This document shows, one piece after another, positions 24,713-34,682 of a DNA stretch of 64,000 nt. Position 1 is the stretch's first letter. Every line of letters begins with the position of its first letter. The notes under the pieces were generated by a model. That model did not search any database. It saw nothing but the letters and a program-made list of their open reading frames with translations, and had not been told where the DNA came from. The translations under genes and the position numbers were made by a program. Origin of the DNA: Bosea sp. Tri-49 (GTDB lineage Bacteria; Pseudomonadota; Alphaproteobacteria; Rhizobiales; Beijerinckiaceae); assembly GCF_003952665.1 (NCBI RefSeq), contig NZ_CP017946.1, positions 2,914,001 to 2,978,000 on the forward strand. The letters are read 5' to 3'.

Positions 24713-26854
24713 ATGACTAGCCAACGCAGGGTCTCCGCCCAGCCGGTTCCCGCCATCCGCCCGCAAAGCAGCACGGTCCACGGGGTCGTCCTGACCGACG
24801 ACTATGCCTGGCTCCGAGCCGAGAACTGGCGCGATGTGCTGCGCGACCCGGACGCCCTGCCGGCCGAGATCCGGGCGCATATCGAGGCCGAGAACGCCTG
24901 GTGCGACAATCTGATGGCGCCGACGCGAACGCTTCAGCGTGAGCTCATCAAGGAAATGCGCGGACGGATCAAGGAAGATGACAGTGAGCCGCCGCAGCCG
25001 GACGGACCGTTTCTCTACTATAGCCGCTACCGGCGCGGCGGCGAGCACCCGCTGATCTGCCGTAAATCGCGTTCAGACAAGGGCGGCAAGCCCGGACGCG
25101 AGCAGGTGATGCTCGATACCGACGCGTTGTCCGAAGGTAAGGAGTTCTTCGACCTCGGTGATGCCGAGCATAGTCCGGATCATCGTCTGCTCGCCTGGAG
25201 CGCCGACGAGGCCGGCTCGGAGCTCTACCTCATCCGAATCCGCGATCTTTCAACCGGCAAGGACCTGCCGGACGCGATCGCCAACACTTCCGGCGAGATG
25301 ATCTGGGCCGCCGATTCCAGCACCTTTGCCTATGTCGCGCTCGATGACGACCATCGCCCGACCCGGGTGCTGCGTCACCGGCTCGGTACGCCGCAGAGCG
25401 AGGACGAACTGCTCTACGAGGAGACCGATCCCGGCCTGTTCGCCGATATCGACCAGACCCAGTCGCGCCGTTTCCTGCTGATTTCGAGCAGCGACCACGA
25501 AACCTCGGAAGTTCGGCTGGTCGATCTCGCCGACGAGGCGGGCAAACCCAAGCTGATCGCGGCCCGACAGCCAAGACGGCAATACAGTGTCGAGCATCAT
25601 GGCGACGAGTTGCTGATCCTGACCAATGCCGATGGCGCCGAAGACTTCAAGATCGTTCGCGCGCCGCTGGCCGACCCGTCGCCATCCAATTGGGTCGACC
25701 TCGTGCCGCATAAACGCGGCCGGCTCGTGCTCAGCCATCTTTGCCTCGCCGACCGGCTGATCCGCCTGGAGCGCGAGGAAGGTTTGCCGCGCATCGTCAT
25801 CCGCGATCTCAAGAGCGGAGCCGAAAGCAGCATCGCCTTCGACGAGGAGGCTTATGGCCTCGGCATCGATGCCGGCTACGAATTCGATACGGATCGACTG
25901 CGCTTCATCTATGCCTCGATGGCGCGGCCCGCTGAAACTTTTGACTACGATCTGGCGACCGGTGAGCGCACCTTTGTGAAACGCCAGGAGGTCCCGTCCG
26001 GTCACGACCCCGACGCCTATGTCGTACGCCGCATCTTCGCGACGGCGAAGGACGGTGCCAAGGTGCCTGTCTCGCTGCTGCATCGGCGCGATCTCGTGCT
26101 CGACGGCTCGGCGCCCTGCCTGCTCTACGGCTATGGCTCCTACGGCGCGGCGATGTCGGCCTCGTTCCGGACCAGGCCGCTGAGTCTTGTCGATCGCGGC
26201 TTCGTCTACGCCATCGCCCATATCCGCGGGGGCACCGACAAGGGCTGGGGCTGGTATCTCGACGGCAAGCGCCAGAACAAGCCCAACAGCTTCACCGACT
26301 TCATCGCGGCCGGCGAGATGCTGGCGGCGGAGGGCTTCACCAGCCGCGGCCGCATCGTCGCCGAGGGCGGCAGCGCCGGCGGCATGCTGATGGGTGCCGT
26401 CGCCAATCTCGCACCGGAACTGTTCGCGGGCATCATCGCCGAGGTGCCCTTCGTCGATGTGCTCAACACCATCCTCGACGAGAGCCTACCGCTGACCCCG
26501 ATGGAATGGCCGGAATGGGGCGACCCGATCCGGGATGAGGCCGCCTTCCGAACGATCCTCGGCTATTCGCCCTATGACAACGTCAAGGCGCAGGCCTATC
26601 CGCCGATCCTGGCGACGGGCGGGCTGGCCGATCCGCGCGTCACGTACTGGGAGCCGGCGAAATGGGTGGCGCGCCTGCGCGCGACCATGACCGGCGGCGG
26701 CCCGGTCATGCTGCACACCAACATGGATGCCGGGCATGCAGGCGCCGCCGGACGCTTCGATTCGCTGAAGGAAACCGCCCTCGCCTACGCCTTCGCCATC
26801 ACGGCGGCTGCCGGCGGCTGGGATAAGGCCAGCGAACCGGTCAGTTCGAGCTAG
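24713..26854 (+). CDS. S9 family serine peptidase, oligopeptidase B / prolyl oligopeptidase type
   Basis: 713 residues from the ATG at 24713, with GGAGACC upstream. N-terminal seven-bladed propeller (HGVVLTDDYAWLR near the start), C-terminal alpha/beta-hydrolase. The nucleophile Ser is in EGGSAGGMLMGA near residue 563, the Asp in GGLADPRVTYWE, and the His in NMDAGHAGAAGR. The YGYGSYG and AHIRGGTDKGWGWY stretches are typical of oligopeptidase B. It cleaves short peptides, after basic residues in studied members. No signal peptide, so cytosolic. Overlaps the next gene tail to tail by 14 bp. Confidence 0.93.
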   Translation: MTSQRRVSAQPVPAIRPQSSTVHGVVLTDDYAWLRAENWRDVLRDPDALPAEIRAHIEAENAWCDNLMAPTRTLQRELIKEMRGRIKEDDSEPPQPDGPFLYYSRYRRGGEHPLICRKSRSDKGGKPGREQVMLDTDALSEGKEFFDLGDAEHSPDHRLLAWSADEAGSELYLIRIRDLSTGKDLPDAIANTSGEMIWAADSSTFAYVALDDDHRPTRVLRHRLGTPQSEDELLYEETDPGLFADIDQTQSRRFLLISSSDHETSEVRLVDLADEAGKPKLIAARQPRRQYSVEHHGDELLILTNADGAEDFKIVRAPLADPSPSNWVDLVPHKRGRLVLSHLCLADRLIRLEREEGLPRIVIRDLKSGAESSIAFDEEAYGLGIDAGYEFDTDRLRFIYASMARPAETFDYDLATGERTFVKRQEVPSGHDPDAYVVRRIFATAKDGAKVPVSLLHRRDLVLDGSAPCLLYGYGSYGAAMSASFRTRPLSLVDRGFVYAIAHIRGGTDKGWGWYLDGKRQNKPNSFTDFIAAGEMLAAEGFTSRGRIVAEGGSAGGMLMGAVANLAPELFAGIIAEVPFVDVLNTILDESLPLTPMEWPEWGDPIRDEAAFRTILGYSPYDNVKAQAYPPILATGGLADPRVTYWEPAKWVARLRATMTGGGPVMLHTNMDAGHAGAAGRFDSLKETALAYAFAITAAAGGWDKASEPVSSS

Positions 26855-28304
26855 GTTCGAGCTTGTCCTTCTCGCTGGCGAGATAGGTTTTCAACTCGTC
26901 CATCGAGGCGAAGGTATAGTCGCCGTCCGGCGTGCGAGCGTGGATCGAACCGTCAGCGAACATGGTGAACTGCGTCTCGCCGACCTGGTAGGCACCGATC
27001 ACGCCCTCTTCCGAAGCCGCAGGCTCGTCGTCCGACGGCTCCTTGTCCGATGTCTCCTTGTCCGACTTGGCTTCGGCGGCGATTTCCGCCGTCTCCGCAG
27101 GGGGCACCTCCGCCTCGGCCGGGCCCGGCACCTGCGTTAGCTCTTCCTCCGGTTCTGGTTCCGGCGGCTCCTGCGTCACAGGCTTGCTAGTGGCAACCGT
27201 CTCGGCCTCGGCGTCCTCTGCCGAAGCCTTGTCGGCGGTATCGATTTCGACGTCGCCCAGAGCGCCGGGATCACGCGGATGCGTCACCGGGGGCCAGGCC
27301 CGCGGCGCCATCCAGGTCTCCGCCGTGCCCAAGCCATCGCTTACGCCCACGCGATCGCGTCGCGGCAACTCGACCTCCGGCGCGTTGATGACCCCCGAGA
27401 GTTGATCGCGCAGCGCAGTGAACTCGTCAGCGACCGAGGCGGTCGCCTCGGTCGAGGGGCGGTCGATGCTCGGCCACCAAAGCCGGTCTTCACCTGGCGC
27501 TGGCGCAGACTCTGGCTTGATCGCGTCCGCCTCGGTCTTCACCTGGTCTGCTTCGGGCTCTTTCACTGGAACCTGGACAGGGTCCGCTTCGACGCTTTCC
27601 TCATCATCGTCCTGGTTTGGCCGCGACGGCTCGCCGATGCCCGCCGAGATCGGGAGGTCCTGCTCGCCCTCCGAAGCGGGAGGCTCTTTTTCAATCACGC
27701 TCCGCTCGTCCGAACTGACCTCTGAGGGCGCGGCATCGAGCGCCGCGGGCAGCGGGGGCAGCAGCCAGTCGTCAATCTCGCCGGTCACGGTCGAAGGCGG
27801 TTGCTGCGGCTCGGCGACCACCACTTCGGCATGGTCGGAGCGCTTGCTGTGTCCTCCGTCATCATCGTCCGTCTTATCGGATGCTTTTTCGCCCGCCGGC
27901 TCCTCGGCTTTCGCCAGGCTGGTCAGAGCGCCAGCGACCGCAGCAGCGCCGGCTCCCGCTGCCAGCGTGGTCGCGGTACCGACATGTCGTGCCTCAGGCG
28001 CATTCTCTTTTTCGAGCACGGGCTCCGGGCGCGCCAGCGCTTCGTTCGGCGCGAGCCGTTCGTTGAAGCGCGGCTCGGACAGCACGACGGCCGCCATGGC
28101 GCCGCTGACCAGTCCCTTGAGCCGGCGGACTTCCGCGAGCACCGCGGCGAGTGCGAGCAGGATCAAGCCGGCCGCCACCGCCAGTGCCCCCAGGATGACC
28201 TCAGTGAAGCCTCGCTCCAGGACGACATAAGCCCAGCCATCGACGATGGCATAGGTGCCGCCCGCCAGCAGAGCGAGCCCGAGAACCACGAAAAGCTTGA
28301 CCAA
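26841..28304 (-). CDS. Membrane-anchored protein with long acidic disordered region
   Basis: 487 residues. Two membrane helices at residues ~4-22 and ~36-58, then a basic hinge (VRRLKGLVSG). About 350 residues are rich in Glu, Asp, Pro, Ala and Thr. The C-terminal ~50 residues form a compact folded part (TQFTMFADGSIHARTPDGDY, then SMDELKTYL). The conserved-looking tail suggests a small beta domain presented on a long flexible acidic tether on the cytosolic side. Function unknown. A 283-bp gap (28305-28587) separates it from the divergent sodB. Confidence 0.8.
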   Translation of the reverse strand: MVKLFVVLGLALLAGGTYAIVDGWAYVVLERGFTEVILGALAVAAGLILLALAAVLAEVRRLKGLVSGAMAAVVLSEPRFNERLAPNEALARPEPVLEKENAPEARHVGTATTLAAGAGAAAVAGALTSLAKAEEPAGEKASDKTDDDDGGHSKRSDHAEVVVAEPQQPPSTVTGEIDDWLLPPLPAALDAAPSEVSSDERSVIEKEPPASEGEQDLPISAGIGEPSRPNQDDDEESVEADPVQVPVKEPEADQVKTEADAIKPESAPAPGEDRLWWPSIDRPSTEATASVADEFTALRDQLSGVINAPEVELPRRDRVGVSDGLGTAETWMAPRAWPPVTHPRDPGALGDVEIDTADKASAEDAEAETVATSKPVTQEPPEPEPEEELTQVPGPAEAEVPPAETAEIAAEAKSDKETSDKEPSDDEPAASEEGVIGAYQVGETQFTMFADGSIHARTPDGDYTFASMDELKTYLASEKDKLEPSSN

Positions 28305-28587
28305 CGCTTGCTCCTTTGAGGCCGGGCGAGCTGCAACAGCTTGCCGCCCCAGCGGTTAACCTATCGATACCATGCCTTATTGCCAACCGAACGGCCTCGG
28401 GGCCACCTCCCCGTGCGACGCAAGCCGGCCGTGCCGGAATTCTCAGGCCTCGGCGGTTGCCGCTGCGGACCGGGCGGCTTAACTAACAGGCGAATGGCGG
28501 GGTGTTCCGCCGGGCGTACATTGCCCATGCGTTGCGTCATTGCAGCCATTCTCACGTCGCGATTTCGACAGCCCAAGGAGAGGCCCC

Positions 28588-29187
28588 ATGTCCTTTACCC
28601 TGCCCGATCTTCCCTATGCGCATGACGCCCTCCAGCCCTTTATGTCGAAGGAGACGCTGGAGTACCACCACGACAAGCACCACCTCGCCTACGTCAACAA
28701 CGGCAACAACGCGATCAAGGGCACGGAATTCGAGGGCAAGTCGCTCGAGGAGATCGTCAAGGGCTCCTACGGCAAGAACCCGGCCGTGTTCAACAATGCC
28801 GGCCAGCACTACAACCACCTTCACTTCTGGAAGTGGATGAAGCCGAATGGCGGCGGCAAGCTGCCGGGCGCGCTGGAGAAGGCGATCACCGATTCGTTCG
28901 GCTCGATCGACAAGTTCAAGGAAGACTTCGTCGCCGCCGGCGTCGGCCAGTTCGGCTCCGGCTGGGCCTGGCTCGAGGTCAAGGGCGGCAAGCTCGCCGT
29001 CAGCAAGACCCCGAACGGCGAGAGCCCGCTGGTCCATGGCGGCACGCCGATCCTCGGCGTCGACGTCTGGGAGCACTCCTACTACATCGACTACCGCAAT
29101 CGTCGCCCGGACTATCTCAAGGCCTTCCTCGATAGCCTGGTGAACTGGGACTACGTCGCCGAGCTCTACGACGGCGCCAAGGCCTGA
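28588..29187 (+). CDS. sodB: Superoxide dismutase, Fe/Mn family
   Basis: 199 residues. Metal ligands are visible: His27-type in LEYHHDKHH, His in NNAGQHYNHLHFW, and the Asp and His in VDVWEHSYYIDY. The Gly-Gln pattern (AGVGQFGSGWAWL) near residue 125 is shared by Fe and cambialistic enzymes, so the metal is uncertain. Converts superoxide to oxygen and peroxide in the cytosol. The ATG at 28588 follows an AAGGAGAGG Shine-Dalgarno. Followed by a strong terminator at 29221. Confidence 0.96.
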   Translation: MSFTLPDLPYAHDALQPFMSKETLEYHHDKHHLAYVNNGNNAIKGTEFEGKSLEEIVKGSYGKNPAVFNNAGQHYNHLHFWKWMKPNGGGKLPGALEKAITDSFGSIDKFKEDFVAAGVGQFGSGWAWLEVKGGKLAVSKTPNGESPLVHGGTPILGVDVWEHSYYIDYRNRRPDYLKAFLDSLVNWDYVAELYDGAKA

Positions 29188-29220
29188 TCCGCACAGATCA
29201 ATCGATGAGACGGATGCAGA

Positions 29221-29248
29221 CGGGGCCCGCAAGGGCCCCGTTTCATTT
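29221..29248 (+). terminator. Terminator between sodB and the chemoreceptor gene
   Basis: Perfect 8-bp stem CGGGGCCC/GGGCCCCG with GCAA loop, followed by TTTCATTT on the plus strand. Belongs to sodB. Confidence 0.85.
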
Positions 29249-29258
29249 GCCTCGGCCT

Positions 29259-30965
29259 TCAGGCGGCGACGCGCTTGAGGAACTGGTCGACGGTCGAATC
29301 GAGCCGCATCGCCTGGGCCGAGACCTCGCCTGCGGCGTCACGAACCTGTTCGGCCGAACGCCCGGTCTCCTCGACGCTGTCGGCCAGCACGCTGAGATCG
29401 CTCGAGACCGAGAGCGCCGAAGTGCTCGCCATGGCGACGCCGCTCGCGATCTCTCCGGTAGCGATCGCCTGCTGCTCGATCGACGTCGCAACCGAATTGG
29501 CGAAGTTCTCGATCGCTCCCATGCGGCTGGCAATGTTCTGGATCGCATCAACGACCTCGGTCGTCGCGCCCTGGATGGCGCCGACCTGGCTGACGATCCG
29601 GTCGGTGGCGTCGGCCGTCTGGGACGCCAGGCTCTTCACCTCGGCAGCGACGACGGCAAAGCCGCGCCCGGCTTCGCCGGCACGCGCCGCCTCGATCGTG
29701 GCGTTGAGCGCCAGCAGGTTGGTCTGCGCGGCAATGTCGCGAATGAGGTTGACGACTTCGCCGATGGCACGCGCCGTCTCGTCCAGCGCCTGGACCGAGC
29801 CTGCCGTGTCGCGGGACGCCGAGGCGGCCTCGACGATCTCGGTGCGGACGCGGCGGATCTGGAACTCGACCTCACGGATCGCAGCGCCCATCTCCTCGGC
29901 AGCCTGGGCCGCATTCTCGACATTGGCCGAGGCGCCGTGCGAGTTTTGGGCGGCACGGGCGGCGCGCTCTGACGACTCGGCCGCGACGCGGGCCAGACCG
30001 TCTGACGCCTCGCCCATCCGGTCGGCATTGCTCTTGAAGGCTTCGAGCGCGACGCCGACCTCACCGCGGAACAGCGCGATCGCCTCCTCGGTATGTTTCT
30101 GCTGACGGTTGCGTTGCGCCTCCGTCGTCAACTGCTGTTCCTGCAGGCTCGCCCGCTCGGCAAGGCGCAGTTTGAGCACGCCGAGAGCGCGTGCGATCGC
30201 ACCGATCTCGTCCTGCCGACCGACAGCGTCGATCGGCGTGTCGAGCTTGCCGTCGGAAATGTTGACGATGGCGCGGGTCATGCTCTTCAGCGGACGCATC
30301 GTCCGTGACAGTGAGATCCACAGCAACGGCCCAAGGACGAGAAGAAGGGCGATGCCGATCCCGATCGTCAGGAACTGCTCCCAGGCCGAACGTGCGATCA
30401 GCCGGGTCTTGTCGAAGCGCAGCGCGACGTAGCCGATCTGCTTCTGGAAGCCTCCGACCTTCACCGTGAGCAATTGCGTCACATAGGTCTTGTCCTCGAG
30501 CCGCAACGTATTCTGCTCGCTGAGGACGTCCCAGGCTTCGCGCCCCATCAACTTGGCGAGCCTGTTCGGTGTGAACGAGAGCCGCGCCTCGTCGTTGCGG
30601 CCGGCCGAGGCGAAGGCGACGAGGTCATCAGCGACGAAGCCGGCGTCGAAGTCGGGATCGCGCTTCAGCGACTCGAGAATGTAGCTCAGGGTGATGGTGT
30701 CGCGCGCCAGGATCATCGGCGGCGAGGCATGCGCGATCATCGCGGTCAGCGACATCATCTTCTGCTCGAGGTCGCCGCGCGTCTTGGTTTCGTTGTAGCG
30801 GGCGGCCGCGATGACGACGAAGACGATGGCGACAGCGACGATGGCGACGGCCGCTCCAGCGATCTGGCTGCTGAGCGAACGCATCACCGTCTCGACCTGG
30901 CCGATCTGCGGCACAGCCACCTGCGATCGCCGCGACCGCGACTGTAACCAGGTCATCACGCTCAT
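29259..30965 (-). CDS. Methyl-accepting chemotaxis protein
   Basis: 568 residues from the ATG at 30963-30965 (GGAG upstream). Two membrane helices (near residues ~35-57 and ~200-220) bracket a ~140-residue periplasmic sensor of the short bilateral type ([20 protein letters not shown]). A HAMP segment follows ([18 protein letters not shown]), then a coiled-coil signalling domain with the hairpin tip [37 protein letters not shown] written here in parts: [32 protein letters not shown]. It reports to CheA/CheW. No che genes are nearby. Ligand unknown. Confidence 0.93.
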   Translation of the reverse strand: MSVMTWLQSRSRRSQVAVPQIGQVETVMRSLSSQIAGAAVAIVAVAIVFVVIAAARYNETKTRGDLEQKMMSLTAMIAHASPPMILARDTITLSYILESLKRDPDFDAGFVADDLVAFASAGRNDEARLSFTPNRLAKLMGREAWDVLSEQNTLRLEDKTYVTQLLTVKVGGFQKQIGYVALRFDKTRLIARSAWEQFLTIGIGIALLLVLGPLLWISLSRTMRPLKSMTRAIVNISDGKLDTPIDAVGRQDEIGAIARALGVLKLRLAERASLQEQQLTTEAQRNRQQKHTEEAIALFRGEVGVALEAFKSNADRMGEASDGLARVAAESSERAARAAQNSHGASANVENAAQAAEEMGAAIREVEFQIRRVRTEIVEAASASRDTAGSVQALDETARAIGEVVNLIRDIAAQTNLLALNATIEAARAGEAGRGFAVVAAEVKSLASQTADATDRIVSQVGAIQGATTEVVDAIQNIASRMGAIENFANSVATSIEQQAIATGEIASGVAMASTSALSVSSDLSVLADSVEETGRSAEQVRDAAGEVSAQAMRLDSTVDQFLKRVAA

Positions 30966-31093
30966 ATCCCGCGAACTCCAGACCCGACGCTTCCCGGACA
31001 GGTCGGGGTCGGCAAGGACACGATGCTCGATCAGGGTAAATTTTCGATTGCGTATGGACGATGCTTGCACGCCCCTCGACAGGGCTGCCGGAT

Positions 31094-31924
31094 CTAGGCA
31101 AGCACCTCGAAACGGCCGATCCTCAGTCCCTGAGGTGGCTCGAAGGTCGTGAGCACCCCATGCTCCACAGGCCGCGTCGCGACGACCGGGTCGAGTGCGA
31201 CGAGCTCATCGTCGACATGGCCGGGATGGCACATCACCAGATGCGCCGGACCGGGATTGACGAGAAAGGCCGTCAAATCGGCGGCGAAGTCGCGCCCGGC
31301 GTCGAAGGGCGAGAAGCCCGAGAAGCCGCAATTGGTCGGGATACCACGCCGGGCCGCAGCGCCGCGCAAGCCGGTTGCGAGGCCGGCGACCGTCAACGCC
31401 TTGCCGACGGCGACGCCGCGCGCGCGGATCGCCGCGATGGAGTCGGACGGGTCGCGCAGATAGACCGAGCCGGCGGGATAGCGGGCGGCCAACGCGTCGA
31501 GCACCGCGCGGCGGATGCCGGGCAGGACATGGACATGCTGGTGACCGTCGACGAAATCCGGCGCCCTGCCGAGATACTGCTCGAAAGCGTCGAGCTGGCG
31601 GCTGATCTCGCTGGCGATCTCGCCACGCGCGGCACCCGAGCGCAACGCCAGCGGCGCGAGTTCGCCGAGCTTCGGCAGATTGCCCGAGGGCGCCACGGTC
31701 GGCATCGCCGCAAGCGGCGCCGCGCAGGTCAGATTGAGATGAAGCCCGAGATCGGCGCGGCCAGTGAACGCCGCCAGCTCACCTGCCAGTCGCGGCCAAT
31801 GCGGACGGTTGGTCATAGCCCCCGTAGCCGAGAGCTTGCCAGTGGCGAGCAGCTCCAGGATCGAGCGGCTGACGCCCTCCGTCATGGCGAAATCGTCGGC
31901 GCAGAGCACGAAGCTGCGGGTCAT
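31094..31924 (-). CDS. ChbG/HpnK family polysaccharide or glycolipid deacetylase
   Basis: 276 residues, YdjC-fold deacetylase. Metal-site motifs are [12 protein letters not shown] at the N-terminus, [15 protein letters not shown] near residue 62 and [14 protein letters not shown] near 123. Members remove acetyl groups from N-acetyl amino sugars (ChbG) or act in hopanoid side-chain synthesis (HpnK). No hopanoid genes lie nearby. It is divergent, by 79 bp, from a polyprenyl-phosphate-type glycosyltransferase. This fits deacetylation of a lipid-linked amino sugar, which is inference. Confidence 0.88.
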   Translation of the reverse strand: MTRSFVLCADDFAMTEGVSRSILELLATGKLSATGAMTNRPHWPRLAGELAAFTGRADLGLHLNLTCAAPLAAMPTVAPSGNLPKLGELAPLALRSGAARGEIASEISRQLDAFEQYLGRAPDFVDGHQHVHVLPGIRRAVLDALAARYPAGSVYLRDPSDSIAAIRARGVAVGKALTVAGLATGLRGAAARRGIPTNCGFSGFSPFDAGRDFAADLTAFLVNPGPAHLVMCHPGHVDDELVALDPVVATRPVEHGVLTTFEPPQGLRIGRFEVLA

Positions 31925-32003
31925 GCCGGCTGTTACCCCCTATTCATCAGCGCTGGTATATGGAGCCTGTGGCTGGCCCCATGATGTCAGCCCTAGCCGA
32001 GCA

Positions 32004-33056
32004 ATGAAGGCCCCGAAAGTGTCGTCCGCGATCGCGCCCACTTCTGTCTCCGCCGGAACAGCATCGCCCGCCTTGCGGCCAGAGCTCTCGGTCATCGTGC
32101 CTGTCTACAATGAGGCTACCAATCTCGAGCCGTTGATCGCACGGTTGAAGCCGATCCTCGATGCCCATGTCGCGTCTTGGGAGATCGTCTGCGTCGATGA
32201 CGGCAGCCGCGACGGCACGCTCGCCGCGCTGCGCGCCCTGCACGCGCAGGACAGCCGGATCAACGCCATCTCCTTCAGCCGCAATTTCGGCAAGGAGGTC
32301 GCGATCGCCGCCGGGCTCGACCATGCCGATGGCGATGCCGTGGTGATCATGGACGCCGATTTGCAGCACCCGCCGGAGGTGATCCCCACCTTCCTGGCGA
32401 AATGGCGCGAGGGCTTCCTCAACGTCTATGGCCAGCGCACCGACCGCGCCGGCGAAGGCCGACTGAAGCGCAATTTCGCCAAGGCGTTCTACAAGCTCTT
32501 CGCCAGCTTCGGCGAGACGGAGCTGCCTGAGGGCGCCGGCGATTTCCGCCTCCTCGACCGGCGCGTGGTCGAGGCGCTGCGCGCCCTGCCCGAGCGGGCG
32601 CGCTTCTCGAAGGGCCTCTATGCCTGGGTCGGTTTTCCGGCGACGGGAGTGCCCTTCGCGGTCGCCGACCGCGCCCATGGCGAGAGCAAGTTCCGCTTCA
32701 GCAAGCTTTTCAGCTTCGCCTTCGATGGAATCTCCTCATTCTCGACCGTGCCGCTCAAGATCGCGACCTGGCTCGGTGTGCTGATCGCGATCGTGGCTAC
32801 ACTGACTGGCCTGTATTTCATGGTCCGGACGCTGCTTTTCGGCACCGACCTGCCCGGCTTCCCCTCGCTGATCGTCTCGATCATGTTCTTCTCCGGCATC
32901 CAGCTGATCTCACTCGGAATGATCGGCGAATATGTCGGGCGCATCTTTGCCGAGGTGAAACGCCGGCCGCTCTATCTGGTCGGCGAGCGCGTCGGTTTCG
33001 ACAAGCACGACAGCTCCCCTCCGCACAGCGACGCCCTGCCGCCGTCGATGCGGTAA
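32004..33056 (+). CDS. Glycosyltransferase family 2, polyprenyl-phosphate (GtrB/ArnC/DPM1-like) type
   Basis: 350 residues. The GT-A domain starts LSVIVPVYNEATNLEPLI near residue 31, with the nucleotide-binding DDGS (VCVDDGSRDGT), the SRNFGKEVAIAAGLDHA motif and DADLQHPPE as the D-x-D site. Two C-terminal membrane helices (WLGVLIAIVATLTGLYF and SIMFFSGIQLISLGMIG) end in an amphipathic EYVGRIFAEVKRRP. These enzymes load a sugar onto undecaprenyl phosphate at the cytosolic face. Start ATG 32004. The longer ORF upstream crosses the divergent deacetylase. murJ follows 98 bp later. Confidence 0.92.
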   Translation: MKAPKVSSAIAPTSVSAGTASPALRPELSVIVPVYNEATNLEPLIARLKPILDAHVASWEIVCVDDGSRDGTLAALRALHAQDSRINAISFSRNFGKEVAIAAGLDHADGDAVVIMDADLQHPPEVIPTFLAKWREGFLNVYGQRTDRAGEGRLKRNFAKAFYKLFASFGETELPEGAGDFRLLDRRVVEALRALPERARFSKGLYAWVGFPATGVPFAVADRAHGESKFRFSKLFSFAFDGISSFSTVPLKIATWLGVLIAIVATLTGLYFMVRTLLFGTDLPGFPSLIVSIMFFSGIQLISLGMIGEYVGRIFAEVKRRPLYLVGERVGFDKHDSSPPHSDALPPSMR

Positions 33057-33154
33057 GGACAGCAGCGGAGCCCTGTGCTGGACCATCTCGCGCGACGCAG
33101 ATATGCGACTAGGTTCAGTCCGGCCTGCCGACCCCGGCGGCCCCGAGTGGCGCG

Positions 33155-34681
33155 ATGCTGAGAAAGATCCTCTCCGTCAGCGGCTTCACGCTGCTCTCGC
33201 GGCTGTCCGGCTTCCTCCGCGACATCGTGCTCGCGGCTACGCTCGGCGCGAGCGGGCTGATGGACGCCTTCTCGGTGGCGCTGCGCCTGCCCAATCACTT
33301 CCGCGCCATCTTCGGCGAAGGCGCCTTCAACCAGGCCTATATCCCGGCCTATAGCCGCATCCGCGAGCAGTCGGGTGAGGCTGCCGCAGCGCAGTTCTCG
33401 AACCGCGTCTTCTCACTCAACCTGATCGTCCAGCTCGTCTTGCTGGCGCTCGCCATCCCCTTCATGCCGGAGCTGGTGCGGCTACTGGCGCCTGGCTTCG
33501 TCAACGATCCCGCCCGCTTCGATCTCGCCGTCACGCTGACGCGGATCACCTTCCCCTATCTGCTCTTCGTCACGCTGGTGACGCTGCTCTCGGCCAATCT
33601 GAACGCCGTCGATCGCTTCGCGGCCGCGGCAGCGGCACCGATCCTCCTGAACATCTGCCTGATCGGGGCGCTCTTCACCGCTTTCCTGTTCCCAAGCGCA
33701 GCCCATGCCGCCGCCTGGGGCGTCGCCGTCGCCGGCGTGCTCGAATGGCTGCTGCTCTGGATCTCGGCGCGGCGTGTGGGCGTATCGGCGGCGCTGACGC
33801 GGCCTCGCTTCGATGGCGAGGTGAAGAGCTTCTTCAAGGCTTTCGGCCCGGCAGTGATCGGCTCTGCCGGCGTGCAGATCGCTCTCTTCGCCGACACGAT
33901 CATTGCCTCGCTCCTGCCGACCGGAGCCTATTCGGCGCTCTACTATGCCGAGCGCGTCTACCAGCTGCCACTCGGCGTGATCGCGATCGGCGTCGGCACC
34001 GTTCTGCTGCCGACGATGAGCCGCGCCATCGCCGCCGGCAACGAGGCCAGAGCGGAAGCCGCCCAGAACCGGGCGATCGCGCTGACCTTGGTCGCAGCAG
34101 CCCCTTTCGCTGCCGCCTTCCTCGCCTTCCCGGAACTGATCGTCGGGGCGCTGTTTGAACGCGGCCGCTTCGACGAAGCGGCGACGCAGGCTGCGGGCGC
34201 CGTGCTCTTCGCCTATGCGATCGGCCTGCCCGCGACCCTGCTCATCCGCGCCCAGGTCTCGAGTTTCCAGGCGCGGGGCGACACGACCACGCCGATGCTG
34301 GTCTCGCTTGCTGCCATCGCCGCCAATGTCGGGCTGAAGCTGCTGCTCTGGAAGAGCCATGGCGCACCGGGCCTTGCCTTCGCCACCGCCGTCGGCGCCT
34401 GGATCAATCTCGGCGCGCTCTATGTGCTGGCGCTGAAACGCGGCTGGACCAATCCCGATCGCGGCCTGTCCTTGCTGATCCTGATCGTCGGCGTCGCCGC
34501 CGGTTTCGCCGCGCTGGTCGCCCGGCTGCTGGCCGAGCCGCTCTACGGCATGCTGATCTCGTTCCCTTACGAGCCGCGGCTGATCGCGCTCGCCATACTG
34601 AGCTTTGCGGCTGCCTGCATCTACGGCGCGGTCGCGCTCGGAGGGCTCAGATCGGCCGGGCTCTGGCGGTTGCTGCGCTAG
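33155..34681 (+). CDS. murJ: Lipid II flippase MurJ
   Basis: 508 residues with about 14 membrane helices. It begins MLRKILSVSGFTLLSRLSGFLRD and has the MurJ signatures FNQAYIPAYSRIRE, ALYYAERVYQLPLGVIAIGVGTVLLPTMSRA and RAQVSSFQARGDTTTPM. It flips lipid II to the periplasmic face for peptidoglycan synthesis. Normally essential. Same strand as the polyprenyl-type GT2, perhaps co-transcribed (98-bp gap). Confidence 0.96.
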   Translation: MLRKILSVSGFTLLSRLSGFLRDIVLAATLGASGLMDAFSVALRLPNHFRAIFGEGAFNQAYIPAYSRIREQSGEAAAAQFSNRVFSLNLIVQLVLLALAIPFMPELVRLLAPGFVNDPARFDLAVTLTRITFPYLLFVTLVTLLSANLNAVDRFAAAAAAPILLNICLIGALFTAFLFPSAAHAAAWGVAVAGVLEWLLLWISARRVGVSAALTRPRFDGEVKSFFKAFGPAVIGSAGVQIALFADTIIASLLPTGAYSALYYAERVYQLPLGVIAIGVGTVLLPTMSRAIAAGNEARAEAAQNRAIALTLVAAAPFAAAFLAFPELIVGALFERGRFDEAATQAAGAVLFAYAIGLPATLLIRAQVSSFQARGDTTTPMLVSLAAIAANVGLKLLLWKSHGAPGLAFATAVGAWINLGALYVLALKRGWTNPDRGLSLLILIVGVAAGFAALVARLLAEPLYGMLISFPYEPRLIALAILSFAAACIYGAVALGGLRSAGLWRLLR

Positions 34682-34682
34682 T

